This document shows positions 17,528-26,113 of a DNA stretch of 64,000 bases, piece after piece. The DNA comes from Parabacteroides sp. An277 (GTDB taxonomy: Bacteria; Bacteroidota; Bacteroidia; Bacteroidales; Tannerellaceae), in NCBI RefSeq assembly GCF_002159645.1, contig NZ_NFJB01000017.1, positions 20,538 through 84,537 on the forward strand, written 5' to 3'. Numbering within the stretch: the stretch's first letter is position 1; the number at the start of each line of letters is the position of its first letter. The notes beneath the pieces were generated by a model. The model did not search any database. It had not been told where the DNA came from and saw nothing but the letters and a program-made list of their open reading frames with translations. The position numbers and the translations under genes were made by a program.

Positions 17528-17692
17528 TTACTCCCAATTTTCATTATCTTCTTCATCATCAATCCAGCCGTCATCGCCGCCTGAACCACTTTGACACAAA
17601 ACCCCTTCCATCCGGAGTTCCATCACATCGCAAGCCGGAGCTTCATACGCTTCGGCTGCGTTCATTCCTGTTTTCAAAACTTCTTTTCTCAT
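17528..17692 (-). CDS. 54-residue peptide, possible modified-peptide precursor
   Basis: ATG at 17692, TAA at 17528-17530, then 2 bp to the next ATG. The N-terminal part (MRKEVLKTGMNAAEAYEAP) looks leader-like. The middle ACDVMELRMEGVLCQSGSGG has two cysteines and the tail is very acidic (GWIDDEEDNENWE). Short proteins with a YEAP...EGV pattern are widespread in Bacteroidetes and unexplained. Lying just upstream of HprK-like, PqqD-like, S26-like, nucleotidyltransferase and exporter genes makes it a candidate substrate. No lasso leader motif (YxxPxLxxxGxxxxxT) is present. An alternative is a small secretion partner of the GLUG lipoprotein. Confidence 0.65.
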   Translation of the reverse strand: MRKEVLKTGMNAAEAYEAPACDVMELRMEGVLCQSGSGGDDGWIDDEEDNENWE

Positions 17693-17752
17693 ACTCGTTA
17701 ATTTTAAAATGATTAATACTATAAATAAGAGGGACATAAGTCCCGATTTTCG

Positions 17753-18529
17753 TTAGGGATTCTCGCGAGAATCGCGTGCGATTCCTGTGAGTTTCGCCCG
17801 ACTTCCCCGCCAGAGCTGGGCATTATTTTCCAGCAAGCGGAGAAGGGGTTCTTGGTGTTTTTTCTTCAAATATAGATGGCGCAGGGAGGTTTCGTAGGTA
17901 CTCTGCCGGTGGATGTCGGAACCGGCATAGCTATAAGCCTCTTCTTCGAGTAGCCGGATGGCCTTCTTGTAGGGGAGCCGCCCATAGGTTCCGGCAAGCG
18001 ACATCAGGTTCAGTTGGAACCGGATACCGCAGTCCCGCAGCCGCTCATAGTCGGTCTCTTCCATATACATATACCGCTCGGCATGGGCCAAGATAGGTTG
18101 GTATCCGTCCGTCTGGAGTTCATACAAGACATCTTCCAAATCCATCGGCGGAGCGAAATAGGAGGTTTCCACCAATACCTGTTGCCCGTCGAAGGTGAGC
18201 AATCCCTCCTGCCGATGGCGGGCAAAGGCGGCATCCAACATATATTCAGCAGCCAGTTGGAACTCGATAGGCGAAGCGATGCGGGTTTTCCATTCCGCGA
18301 AACGGGCCTGCAGGGAGGAGGCCGTATTCTCCCATTCCTCCATCACGTGCGGCGTAAGGAACATCCGCTTCACCCCTACCGATTCCAACCAGGCGACAGC
18401 CTTCCGGGCCTCGTCCCAGCTCTGGATGCCATCGTCTACCCCCGGCAACAGGTGGCTATGCACATCGGTCATGCCAAACAGCACGCCCCCTTCCAAGAGG
18501 TTTTTCTTCGGAAACAAAAAAGAAAACAT
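17753..18529 (-). CDS. CpsB/CapC-type protein-tyrosine phosphatase (PHP fold)
   Basis: 258 residues. PHP-domain metal ligands are visible: DVHSHLLPGVDDG (His24, His26), TPHVME, ILAHAERY and YAGSDIH. These metallophosphatases dephosphorylate the tyrosine-rich tail of the cognate Wzc-type kinase and thus control polysaccharide chain length and export. The gene begins 6 bp after the kinase stop. Its last codons contain the perfect palindrome GATTCTCGCGAGAATC (17758-17773), a possible RNA hairpin at the transcript end. Confidence 0.9.
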   Translation of the reverse strand: MFSFLFPKKNLLEGGVLFGMTDVHSHLLPGVDDGIQSWDEARKAVAWLESVGVKRMFLTPHVMEEWENTASSLQARFAEWKTRIASPIEFQLAAEYMLDAAFARHRQEGLLTFDGQQVLVETSYFAPPMDLEDVLYELQTDGYQPILAHAERYMYMEETDYERLRDCGIRFQLNLMSLAGTYGRLPYKKAIRLLEEEAYSYAGSDIHRQSTYETSLRHLYLKKKHQEPLLRLLENNAQLWRGSRAKLTGIARDSRENP

Positions 18530-18535
18530 AGCGCG

Positions 18536-20926
18536 TTATTTTTTCTTCGACGTGTTTCCATATCCATAGCCGTAGCCATATCCATAGCCGTAACCATACC
18601 CGTACCCATAGCCCACGCGTTTATGCTCGACGTAGTTCAGGACGACTGCCAAGTTCTTGAACGGGCCTGTACGATAGAGGTGCTCCAAATCCGGGAGCTG
18701 GCGACGGTCCAATACACCGGCACGGACCACGCAGATGGTCAAGTCGGCTACCCGCCCGACGATGGAAGCATCCGCCACCATGCCATACGGGACATTGTCT
18801 ATGATCACATAATCATACCGCTCGCGGAGGGAGGCCATCAAAATATCCAACCGTTCGCTAAGCAGCAGTTCCGAGGGATTGGGGGGAACAGGTCCGGCAT
18901 AAATCATGTCCAAGCCTTCCATCAGCGCGTCTTTCCGGATGATTTCGTCCAACGTGTTCTTATCCGAAAGATAGTTCGTGATACCGGCTCCATGTGCCTC
19001 TCCATGTCCGCTCAAGGTACCTTTGCGGATATCCAAGTCCAAGAGGACGACCCGTTTCTTCATCAATACCAAGCTGGCCGCGAGGTTGGAAGAGATATAG
19101 GTCTTTCCCGCTCCTTCGTTCAACGACGTAAACATGATGACCTTCATATCCGGGGCATTCACCCGCATAAAGTCCATGTTCGTACGTAAGATACGGAACG
19201 CCTCCGAGACCGCATCGCGACTGCCACTGCGTACGACCAGCTGCTCTTTTCCCTTCTTCCGCTCTTGCGCCGGCACCTCTCCCAGGAAAGGAATGGAGGT
19301 CGCGTGTTGGATGTCTTTGCGGGTACGGACTTTCGTATCGAGCGACCAAAGCAACCAGAGGATACCGGCCGGGATGGCACATCCCATCACCAGCGCCGCC
19401 AGCAAAATCATAGATGCCTTGGGCGAAACAGGCACACGGCTACCGGTAGCGGAATCGAGGACGCGCATATTGCTCTCCGTAATGGCTTGGCTCAAGGCGT
19501 TTTCTTCGCGTTTGTTCAAGAGGTACAGGTAGAGCTCCTCCTTGATTTTCTGCTGGCGTTCGACCGAGAGGACATATTTCTGCTGGCCGGGGACAGCGGA
19601 GATGCGGCGTTCCATCTGCGCCTCTTGGGCACGTACATTCTCTATATTGATATTCAGTCCGACAATCAGGTTATCCACCGAGCGGATGATGGTTTGCTTG
19701 AGGGCATTCAACGAATTATTCAAGTCCATGACAACCGGATTCTTGTTGCTACTGTTGCTAATCAGCCGGTCGCGCTTCAGCAATTGCGTGTTGTACTCTG
19801 CGATTTGCTGCTCGATGTTCACGTCCGAGAGCGTATTGGCGGGAAGCAAATCAGACGCCTTGTGCGGATCGGAGAGATATTCCCGGACATACTTCGCCAT
19901 CGCCAACTGGTTTTCGAGGCTAAGTCCCTCTTGTTTGTACTTACTGGTATTCTGCAGGTACATGCCCGTCTCGGAACTGATGTCGGTCAGTTGGTTTTCC
20001 CGCTTGAAAGCCTCAATATTGGCATCCACATCGCCCAGTTCCTGTTCGATGATGACGAGTCGGTCGGCGATGAAATCGGAGGTACTGATGGTGACTTTGT
20101 TTTTATCGTCGATGGCGGCTTCATTGTAGACGGCAATCAGCGTATTCAGTACATCTTCGGCCCGCGAGATGGAGACATCCGACAGGCTCAGGTTGATAAT
20201 CGTAGCCGTTTTCGAAGCGACGGTCGATTGCAGTTTGTTCAGATAAGCCCGTGCCACATTGCTCAGGTTCGACTTGCGTACCGTAATGCTCTTCCCATAA
20301 CACAGGTCTGTATAATACAGGCTGGGAACCACTACCAGCTTCCCCACGGGCGTCGTAACGGTATCATTGAGCGCCACACGCTGCGCCTTCTCGATTTCCA
20401 CCAGTTTGCCTTCCTCGTTTCGGGTAATAAACTTGGAGAGGACCACCTCTTTATCCGACATGGGCGTCACGGTCAGCGAGAAGCTCTGCCCCTCGCCTGC
20501 CTCCGGAAAAGAGAGTACGACAGGCGATTCGCGGTAAAGCTCCACCGTACGGAGCCCCTGCTTCACCGTATAACTTATATCCAGGTGCAACCGGCGGGCG
20601 ACGGTCTCCATCAACCGGTAGGTCTTGAAGACAATCACCTCGTTGTCGACGTTGCGCTGCAGCGACAACATGTCCAAATCCGAGAAGCCATACAGCGAAC
20701 GGCTCCTGCCCCATCGGTTTTCCTCCTTAATCAAGACCGACGCACTGCGCGTATATACCAGTGGCGCCTGTTTCAAATACAGATAGGCCAGCCCCAGACA
20801 AGCCACAACCGAGAGGACAAACCAATACCAATTCGCCTTCAATATCTGGAGCAAATCCCATAAGTTCAACGTATTTTCGTTCTCTTGCGCATAATCTCTT
20901 TGCGTATTTTCCCTATTATCAATCAT
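18536..20926 (-). CDS. Wzc-like polysaccharide co-polymerase and tyrosine autokinase
   Basis: About 796 residues. The first ATG is at 20926; the longer frame would need TTG. N-terminal Wzz domain with membrane segment (WYWFVLSVVACLGLAYLYL), a large periplasmic coiled-coil region, a second membrane segment (MILLAALVMGCAIPAGILWL) and a C-terminal BY-kinase with Walker A LNEGAGKTYISSNLA (near 605), Walker A' VVLLDLDIRKG (near 635) and VIIDNVPYG. The C-terminus has nine consecutive Gly-Tyr dipeptides, the autophosphorylated tail. It lies between wza and cpsB, the standard export set. Confidence 0.94.
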   Translation of the reverse strand: MIDNRENTQRDYAQENENTLNLWDLLQILKANWYWFVLSVVACLGLAYLYLKQAPLVYTRSASVLIKEENRWGRSRSLYGFSDLDMLSLQRNVDNEVIVFKTYRLMETVARRLHLDISYTVKQGLRTVELYRESPVVLSFPEAGEGQSFSLTVTPMSDKEVVLSKFITRNEEGKLVEIEKAQRVALNDTVTTPVGKLVVVPSLYYTDLCYGKSITVRKSNLSNVARAYLNKLQSTVASKTATIINLSLSDVSISRAEDVLNTLIAVYNEAAIDDKNKVTISTSDFIADRLVIIEQELGDVDANIEAFKRENQLTDISSETGMYLQNTSKYKQEGLSLENQLAMAKYVREYLSDPHKASDLLPANTLSDVNIEQQIAEYNTQLLKRDRLISNSSNKNPVVMDLNNSLNALKQTIIRSVDNLIVGLNINIENVRAQEAQMERRISAVPGQQKYVLSVERQQKIKEELYLYLLNKREENALSQAITESNMRVLDSATGSRVPVSPKASMILLAALVMGCAIPAGILWLLWSLDTKVRTRKDIQHATSIPFLGEVPAQERKKGKEQLVVRSGSRDAVSEAFRILRTNMDFMRVNAPDMKVIMFTSLNEGAGKTYISSNLAASLVLMKKRVVLLDLDIRKGTLSGHGEAHGAGITNYLSDKNTLDEIIRKDALMEGLDMIYAGPVPPNPSELLLSERLDILMASLRERYDYVIIDNVPYGMVADASIVGRVADLTICVVRAGVLDRRQLPDLEHLYRTGPFKNLAVVLNYVEHKRVGYGYGYGYGYGYGYGYGYGNTSKKK
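18550..18611 (-). repeat. 6-bp coding repeat giving (Gly-Tyr)9 tail of the kinase
   Basis: Nine GGN-TAY hexamers with mixed third positions encode GY nine times before NTSKKK. Codon variation (GGC, GGG, GGT, GGA; TAT, TAC) lowers slippage but the array could still change copy number in steps of one dipeptide without shifting the frame. Confidence 0.9.
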
Positions 20927-20960
20927 ACATCTATTTATATTTCTATGCAACCATCTCTTT

Positions 20961-21758
20961 CTACTTATTCAATACCACCGTCACAATCACAGAAGCAATC
21001 GAAGCCAATACCGAGAAAGCGGAGAGCCATACACTCATGGAATTATTCTGGTTAATGCCGCTCAGTTGGGCTTTCGTCTTGTTTGGCTCCACATATACAA
21101 TATCATTTTGTTGCAAATAGTAGCAGGGCGAAGAGAAGATATCCGACGAACGAAGGTCGTGGAACAACACCGTGCGCTTCCCGTCCTTCTCGCGGATGAC
21201 CGCTACCCGGTCACGACGTCCATAAATCGTCAGGTCGCCTGCCATACTTAACGCCTCCAACAGCGTGATGCGGTCTCCTTCGACCGTAAACGAACCGGGA
21301 CGGGCCACTTCGCCCATGACCGATACCTTGTAATTGAGGAACTGCACCGTCACCACCGGGTCTTTGATTAAATCTTCGTCTATCAGTTTCTGCTTAATCA
21401 TCTCCTTTAGCTGCAAACGGGTGAGTCCGGCTACATGCAATTTGCCCAATACGGGAAAATCAATATTGCCATTCACATCCACCAAATAACCAAGCACCTT
21501 CTGTTGCGGCATACTTTCGCTACCTACTTGGTACGTTACTACCGGCATGTTGAAAGGCAATGCCAACTCCGGGTCCTTGCTGTTCACGATAATGGCGAGC
21601 AGGTCGTCCTCATGGATGTACACTTCGAAATGTTGCTCTATCTCTGTCTGCTTCAGGGGAACTACATCTTGCAAATAGACCACGTCCTTCGGTGATTTGC
21701 AAGCCACCAAAGAGAGCAGGAAGAGAAAGGCAATGATAGGATATACGGTATGTTTCAT
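20961..21758 (-). CDS. Wza-like polysaccharide export lipoprotein
   Basis: 265 residues. Lipobox SLVAC (Cys20) marks an outer-membrane lipoprotein. A Poly_export domain (VYIHEDDLLAIIVNSKDPE) is followed by SLBB-type domains (GNIDFPVLGKLHVAGLTR, YKVSVMGEVARPGSF) and a C-terminal hydrophobic helix (VWLSAFSVLASIASVIVTVV), the usual Bacteroidetes form. It forms the outer-membrane channel for the capsule polymer with the Wzc kinase encoded 34 bp downstream. Confidence 0.93.
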   Translation of the reverse strand: MKHTVYPIIAFLFLLSLVACKSPKDVVYLQDVVPLKQTEIEQHFEVYIHEDDLLAIIVNSKDPELALPFNMPVVTYQVGSESMPQQKVLGYLVDVNGNIDFPVLGKLHVAGLTRLQLKEMIKQKLIDEDLIKDPVVTVQFLNYKVSVMGEVARPGSFTVEGDRITLLEALSMAGDLTIYGRRDRVAVIREKDGKRTVLFHDLRSSDIFSSPCYYLQQNDIVYVEPNKTKAQLSGINQNNSMSVWLSAFSVLASIASVIVTVVLNK

Positions 21759-21789
21759 GACATAAATGGATAAACGCGCGCAGATAGCG

Positions 21790-21850
21790 GGTTTCCTTCC
21801 GGATTCCCGGGAGATTCTTTTCGGATTCCCGGGAGAATCCTGCGGGAAGG
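21790..21850. repeat. Dyad-rich intergenic element between wza and ompA-like gene
   Basis: Two copies of GGATTCCCGGGAGA(A/-)TC occur in tandem, each centred on CCCGGG, followed by CCTGCGGGAAGG. Similar dyads occur at 17758-17773 and 28858-28905, in each case at or just past the 3' end of a minus-strand gene. A terminator or processing hairpin is plausible, but no clean T-run follows. Confidence 0.55.
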
Positions 21851-21873
21851 GGCTATCTGCGTGCTGGATTCTA

Positions 21874-23082
21874 TTATTCGGTTACGGTAAAGTTGACAGA
21901 CTGTTCATAGCCTGTGACGTTATACTTCGCATTCACGTCGTAGGTACGGACCACCATGCGGTTGGGGAAGATACCATATTTGTTCACCAACACATCGCGT
22001 ACCTTCTCGGCACGGCGGCGAGCCAAACGGCTGTCTGTTCCGCCCGTATTACCTACGATGGCAATCTTCGTATCCTTATACTGCATCATATACCGTGCGA
22101 TACGGAAGATGTTCACCATCTGCAACTCTTCGTTGAACTCCGCCTTCTCGGGATAGAAGACCACCGAAGGAATCAAGAGGCTTCCGGCCGCCATGCGTTC
22201 CGTTTCTACCCGGACTGTATCGCCCGGAATGGTCTGTTCGCTGCGAATCATCGTGATGGCGCTATTCAACGCCGCCAACTGGGCTTGCGGAACCAGGCGC
22301 ACCACCTTGTATCCCTGCTTGCCGATGCGGTAACTCAATCCAATCGTCCCGCTCAAGATACCGGAGAACTTATCGCCTTTGCCCAATTCGCCGGTGAAGT
22401 TCGCATCCGTAATCTCCCCGCCAATCGTGAGATGTGCCCCCAGGCGGTCGGTAATGTGATAGTTTCCAATCAAACCGAGGCGGAATCCCATCTTGACATT
22501 ATCTTCCATGCCATGGTATTTAGCCGCGCGGAGCATCCCCACGCCGACATACCCTTGCGCTGTCCATTTGCGGTCCAACCGTTTCTGGGAAGTAAAAATG
22601 TTATAGAGATCGAAAAGGAAGTCGGCATTCAACTCGAAATACTTCATATCCTGCCGGTATCCGTTCTTCGTATCTACCCCTTCTCCTTCCCAATACCGCT
22701 GCACGGGGTCGAACTCGTCCGTCCAGCCGTCGTTGTAGGCATAGATGCCAGTGGGACCGTTATTCCATCCCTTCAGGCGCGAACCGGCAAAGTTCAAGCG
22801 GACCGCGAAATCCGGATGGAACCACTTCCCGACCGTGATGCCAAAGCCCGGTTTCAAGCGATCGCCAAACGAGAGCGACGCATCATCTGCCCCCATGAGC
22901 ATCCGGCCGGCAAAGTCAGCCTCCACATAAAAATTACTCCAGAACGAAGAGGTATACCGGGTTTTATAATCCACCTGAATCGTATCCATCCGGACCGTCT
23001 GGTCAACCTCTTTCTTGGTTTGGGCCTGCATAGATGCCAATCCGCCCAATACCGCCATGATTGTTATGATGATCTTTTTCAT
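21874..23082 (-). CDS. OmpA-family outer-membrane protein 1
   Basis: 402 residues with an N-terminal signal peptide ending near SMQAQ. A beta-barrel-like middle with repeated aromatic-rich strands (TVGKWFHPDFAVRLNFAGSRL) precedes a C-terminal OmpA-type peptidoglycan-binding domain (IFRIARYMMQYKDTKIAIVG, SRLARRRAEKVRDVLVNKYG). It anchors the outer membrane to the wall. It lies 5 bp after a paralogue and just upstream of wza, so the two may help seat the export complex; that link is inference from position. Confidence 0.88.
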   Translation of the reverse strand: MKKIIITIMAVLGGLASMQAQTKKEVDQTVRMDTIQVDYKTRYTSSFWSNFYVEADFAGRMLMGADDASLSFGDRLKPGFGITVGKWFHPDFAVRLNFAGSRLKGWNNGPTGIYAYNDGWTDEFDPVQRYWEGEGVDTKNGYRQDMKYFELNADFLFDLYNIFTSQKRLDRKWTAQGYVGVGMLRAAKYHGMEDNVKMGFRLGLIGNYHITDRLGAHLTIGGEITDANFTGELGKGDKFSGILSGTIGLSYRIGKQGYKVVRLVPQAQLAALNSAITMIRSEQTIPGDTVRVETERMAAGSLLIPSVVFYPEKAEFNEELQMVNIFRIARYMMQYKDTKIAIVGNTGGTDSRLARRRAEKVRDVLVNKYGIFPNRMVVRTYDVNAKYNVTGYEQSVNFTVTE

Positions 23083-23087
23083 ATTGC

Positions 23088-24329
23088 TTACTTATTATTA
23101 TCGTTTTCAATTAATCGCATTACGACGGCACGGTTCCAACGATAATCCTCGTTGTAGACGCGCTGGGTATCTCCCTTGGCATCCGTGATGAGGCGCGAAG
23201 CATCAATGCCGCATTCCTTCACCAGGTAATCGCGCACGGCGTTCACACGGCGCTGGCTGAGCTTAAGGTTATAGGCCGGATAGGCGGTCTCCTTGTCGGC
23301 ATAACCTACCAATTGGAGCTTGGCCTCGGGATGACGCTTCAGGTAGCGTGCCATACGGTCGATATTCAACTTCTGGTCCTCCTCGATATTATACTGGTCG
23401 ATAAAGAAACGGACTGCAAATGCCGTAACGACCTCTTCCGGAACTGCCTTGGGCACCTCTACCACGGTAGGCGGCTGGATGTAGCGCACCGACTCGTAGG
23501 TCACGGGGTTCACCTTGGCATACCGCGTGAACTTTCTACCGCCAAACTTATAGGCGAAACCGATGGTCAGGCCGGCATATCCCTCCAACGGACGATTGCG
23601 CTTGCCCGTCGTACCGCCAATCTGGCTGTCGAACGTCTCGTCTACGATATTCCCCTGGAACTCGGCAAAGACATCCCAGTTCTTGTGTACATTCACATTC
23701 AATTGCACGCCGGCATTGAAGGCAAACGAATTGCTGGCTGATAATCCTTGCGACCCGAAAGAATGGGCAAACCCCGGACCGGCAAACAGGATTACCCCCA
23801 CCGGTTGCTTCTTCTTCACGAACCAGCGGACAACATCGGTCATCAAATCCACCGACCAATCCATATAGGTAAACTTGCGGTGGAACCAGGTCTGCCCATC
23901 CCGCTCGGAAAGGAAAGGTTTCATCTCATCGGGCATGACGGTATGATCCGTCTGGTCGTACATGTTATAAAAATTCGGCAAGTAGGAATGGCCCGACAAT
24001 TTACCCACACCCATTTGTACACGAAATCCCCATACCGGCGTAAACCATTTGCCGACGCTCAGCCGAAACGACATTCGCGAACGATCGATGAAATTATCAT
24101 ACATTCGATTCGCTTCTGCTGCTAAGGAATTCACACCGCCGGAAAGACTGATAAACCAGTTGGCTGTTCCGTCTCCGGCCACCACCAAATCGGTCGTGTC
24201 ACCGATTGATTCCAAAAAATCGGATTGCAGTTCCGTTCGAACCGTATCCGTCTTCAATGCTTCCTGGGCCATCGCCGCTGTAGACAACGAACCCAAAAGC
24301 AACCCGATAAAAATTGCTTTTTTTACCAT
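23088..24329 (-). CDS. OmpA-family outer-membrane protein 2
   Basis: 413 residues: signal peptide ending near AAMAQ, a barrel-like region (KWFTPVWGFRVQMGVGKLSG, GYAGLTIGFAYKFGGRKF) and a C-terminal OmpA domain (IDRMARYLKRHPEAKLQLVG, NLKLSQRRVNAVRDYLVKE). It shares domain order and several motifs with the next gene, so the two look like a tandem duplication that has diverged. It is the first gene of the export run; no clear -7 box was found in the 260 bp upstream, which carry repeat family A. Confidence 0.88.
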   Translation of the reverse strand: MVKKAIFIGLLLGSLSTAAMAQEALKTDTVRTELQSDFLESIGDTTDLVVAGDGTANWFISLSGGVNSLAAEANRMYDNFIDRSRMSFRLSVGKWFTPVWGFRVQMGVGKLSGHSYLPNFYNMYDQTDHTVMPDEMKPFLSERDGQTWFHRKFTYMDWSVDLMTDVVRWFVKKKQPVGVILFAGPGFAHSFGSQGLSASNSFAFNAGVQLNVNVHKNWDVFAEFQGNIVDETFDSQIGGTTGKRNRPLEGYAGLTIGFAYKFGGRKFTRYAKVNPVTYESVRYIQPPTVVEVPKAVPEEVVTAFAVRFFIDQYNIEEDQKLNIDRMARYLKRHPEAKLQLVGYADKETAYPAYNLKLSQRRVNAVRDYLVKECGIDASRLITDAKGDTQRVYNEDYRWNRAVVMRLIENDNNK

Positions 24330-24423
24330 AATTGTATATTTAGGAATTATTTAAAATCGAATCTGAAATGGTTTTGATTTAGGATCATAGTTCTCCGCTG
24401 AGAGGGTTCTCTCCCCGGGCAGC

Positions 24424-24575
24424 AAAGCTGGCCCATTGACTTAACCGTAGGTCGATGCGGAGCACGGCCTGCGGTATACGAAACAGAGACACAACATACC
24501 CTCTAGAACTGCAGGCCGCGCTCCGCTTTCGACCTGCAGTTACTTTTTGTTGGACCTCTGCGAGGCCCCTTTCCC
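24424..24575. repeat. Intergenic palindromic repeat, family A (copy 2)
   Basis: CCGTAGGTCGATGCGGAGCA (24445 onward) and its imperfect reverse complement GCAGGCCGCGCTCCGC (24511 onward) form a long hairpin, followed by a smaller ACCTCTGCGAGGC dyad. Same family as the element at 10292-10422. It lies between the DUF4248 gene stop and the second OmpA gene start. Confidence 0.75.
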
Positions 24576-24592
24576 GCTGAATATCTTCTTTA

Positions 24593-24829
24593 TCAAGGTT
24601 CTCCCAATACCCGGACGATGCAATCCACCTGCCGGGGAGTCAGTATCCGCTGGCGGTCGTTCCATCCGGCCTGTACCAATTCTTCCACCAATTGCGGATT
24701 CCGGATAATCCACATCTTCAGTCGGCGGGAGGCTACAGCCGGCGTGATGTCCGGACTATACAGGCATCCCAACGAAAGATAGGAATGGCTATGGCTCTTC
24801 CATGGCTTTGCTTCTTGATATGCATTCAT
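24593..24829 (-). CDS. DUF4248 family protein
   Basis: 78 residues. The pattern LGCLYSPDITPAVASRRLKM followed by IRNPQLVEEL and ILTPRQVDCIVRVLGEP is characteristic of DUF4248, a small Bacteroidetes family with no known function. The start ATG overlaps the primase stop (ATGA), so it is the last gene of the primase transcript. DUF4248 genes are often found close to capsule loci and integrated elements. Confidence 0.85.
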   Translation of the reverse strand: MNAYQEAKPWKSHSHSYLSLGCLYSPDITPAVASRRLKMWIIRNPQLVEELVQAGWNDRQRILTPRQVDCIVRVLGEP

Positions 24830-25980
24830 ACCCACCTCCAATCCATTGTGGCCAATCGCCCTAACTGTCCGGAGAGCCGGAGCAGGTCCTGACGGCATGT
24901 CCGAAAATCATTCCATAATTCACGCTTCCGCGGGGTAACGGCCGGTTCGGCTTGTATCCATGCCATACCCTCCCGGAGGCGGGTCATCAAGCGATACTCT
25001 TCGCTCTCCGTCCGGCATACGCTCTCTATCCAAGCGCGAAACGGTTCGCGTCCCATCTCCCGAAACAGGCTGTCCGGGTCACTTCCCGGCTTGGGCAACG
25101 AAAGGATACGAGGTTCCATCCCGGCCTCCCAAAGCATACGGGCGGCCTTTTCGCTTCCCTTCCATCCCGCCTCATCGTGGTCTAACAGAAGCCATACGCG
25201 CGATACCCAAGGTTGCAGGCGGGCGATGTGGGCAGTGGTCAAGGCCGTTCCGCACAGTCCTACGGTCTGCGTAAATCCAGCCGCATGCATGGCCAACACA
25301 TCTTTGTACCCTTCTACGAGGAAGACCTCCCGGTGCTGCCGGATGGAGGCCTGCGCCCGATCCAATCCATAGAGGAACTCACTCTTTCGGAATCCCTCGC
25401 GGGCCGAGGAGTTCCGGTATTTCGGCGATTGCGTGTCGGTATCGTCTGTGCGGCGGGATGCCAATCCGACCAATTGACCCTTCTCGTCGCGTAAAGGGAA
25501 TACCAGCCTTCCCTCCAGCTGTTTCCAGGGCGGAGCGACCAGATGGGGCGCATACCCGATTCCGAAATCCAACCAAACAGGCGTCAAATCGCTGTCTCCG
25601 CTGGCTGCCGGCATAAGCTGCCGGAGGAACGCCTCCAGTTCCGCCGTAGTCGGGACCTTTTGCGGTGTGCCGGCGGTCTCTTTTCCGGTTGTCGGCGAAG
25701 CGACCTTTACCGACGGCGTGCCGGTCAGCCTGGCTACCGCTTCTGCAAACGAACAATGTGCTATCTTCTGGATAAACGCCAGCACGTCTCCCCGTTCGCC
25801 ACAGGCATAGCAGCAGAAGGTGCCTCGTCCAGGGTGGACAGCCAACGAGGGATGGTGGTCATTATGAAACGGACATAACCCCCACCAATATTGTCCGGAA
25901 GGATGCAGACGGACATATCGTCCGACGACCTCCTCTATCCGGTATTTCTTTTTTAAGGAAAGTATGGATTGTTTTTCCAT
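24826..25980 (-). CDS. DnaG-like primase (short form)
   Basis: 384 residues. A CHC2 zinc finger (CPFHNDHHPSL...FCCYACGERGDVLAFI) is followed by a Toprim domain (VFLVEGYKDVLAMHAAG with the catalytic Glu; LLLDHDEAGWKG with Asp-x-Asp). It makes RNA primers for DNA replication. At 384 residues it is much shorter than chromosomal DnaG (about 600) and lacks most of the helicase-interaction region, as in plasmid and phage primases. I chose the ATG at 25980 (MEKQSILSL). It overlaps DUF4248 downstream and follows a DnaB-like gene. Confidence 0.88.
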   Translation of the reverse strand: MEKQSILSLKKKYRIEEVVGRYVRLHPSGQYWWGLCPFHNDHHPSLAVHPGRGTFCCYACGERGDVLAFIQKIAHCSFAEAVARLTGTPSVKVASPTTGKETAGTPQKVPTTAELEAFLRQLMPAASGDSDLTPVWLDFGIGYAPHLVAPPWKQLEGRLVFPLRDEKGQLVGLASRRTDDTDTQSPKYRNSSAREGFRKSEFLYGLDRAQASIRQHREVFLVEGYKDVLAMHAAGFTQTVGLCGTALTTAHIARLQPWVSRVWLLLDHDEAGWKGSEKAARMLWEAGMEPRILSLPKPGSDPDSLFREMGREPFRAWIESVCRTESEEYRLMTRLREGMAWIQAEPAVTPRKRELWNDFRTCRQDLLRLSGQLGRLATMDWRWV

Positions 25981-26019
25981 CTTGTTTTTTGTTTGTTTAG
26001 TAAAATTACGATCCATCAC

Positions 26020-26078
26020 CGCAGGCCGTGCTACGCTCCGACCAGCAGCTATTTATTTTCGACCTCGTCGAGGTCAAA
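26020..26078. repeat. Intergenic repeat, family A (copy 3, short)
   Basis: CGCAGGCCGTGCTACGCTCC then GACCAGCAGCTAT matches the left arm of family A; TCGACCTCGTCGAGGTCAA forms a small hairpin. It separates the DnaB-like stop from the primase start. Confidence 0.7.
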
Positions 26079-26113
26079 GCAATACGGAAACGACCGCTTC
26101 TCGGTAGACCGTT

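Noticed and set aside
10457..17692. Classical lasso-peptide cluster
   Set aside because: No asparagine-synthetase-like cyclase, no transglutaminase-like protease and no lasso leader motif in the peptide.
19265..20863. Long plus-strand reading frame of 532 codons opposite the kinase gene
   Set aside because: It lies wholly antisense to the clearly conserved Wzc-like gene, has no recognisable domain and follows its codon pattern, so it is a shadow frame.
21766..23145. 459-codon plus-strand frame opposite the first OmpA-like gene
   Set aside because: Antisense shadow; no domain, no promoter or ribosome site.
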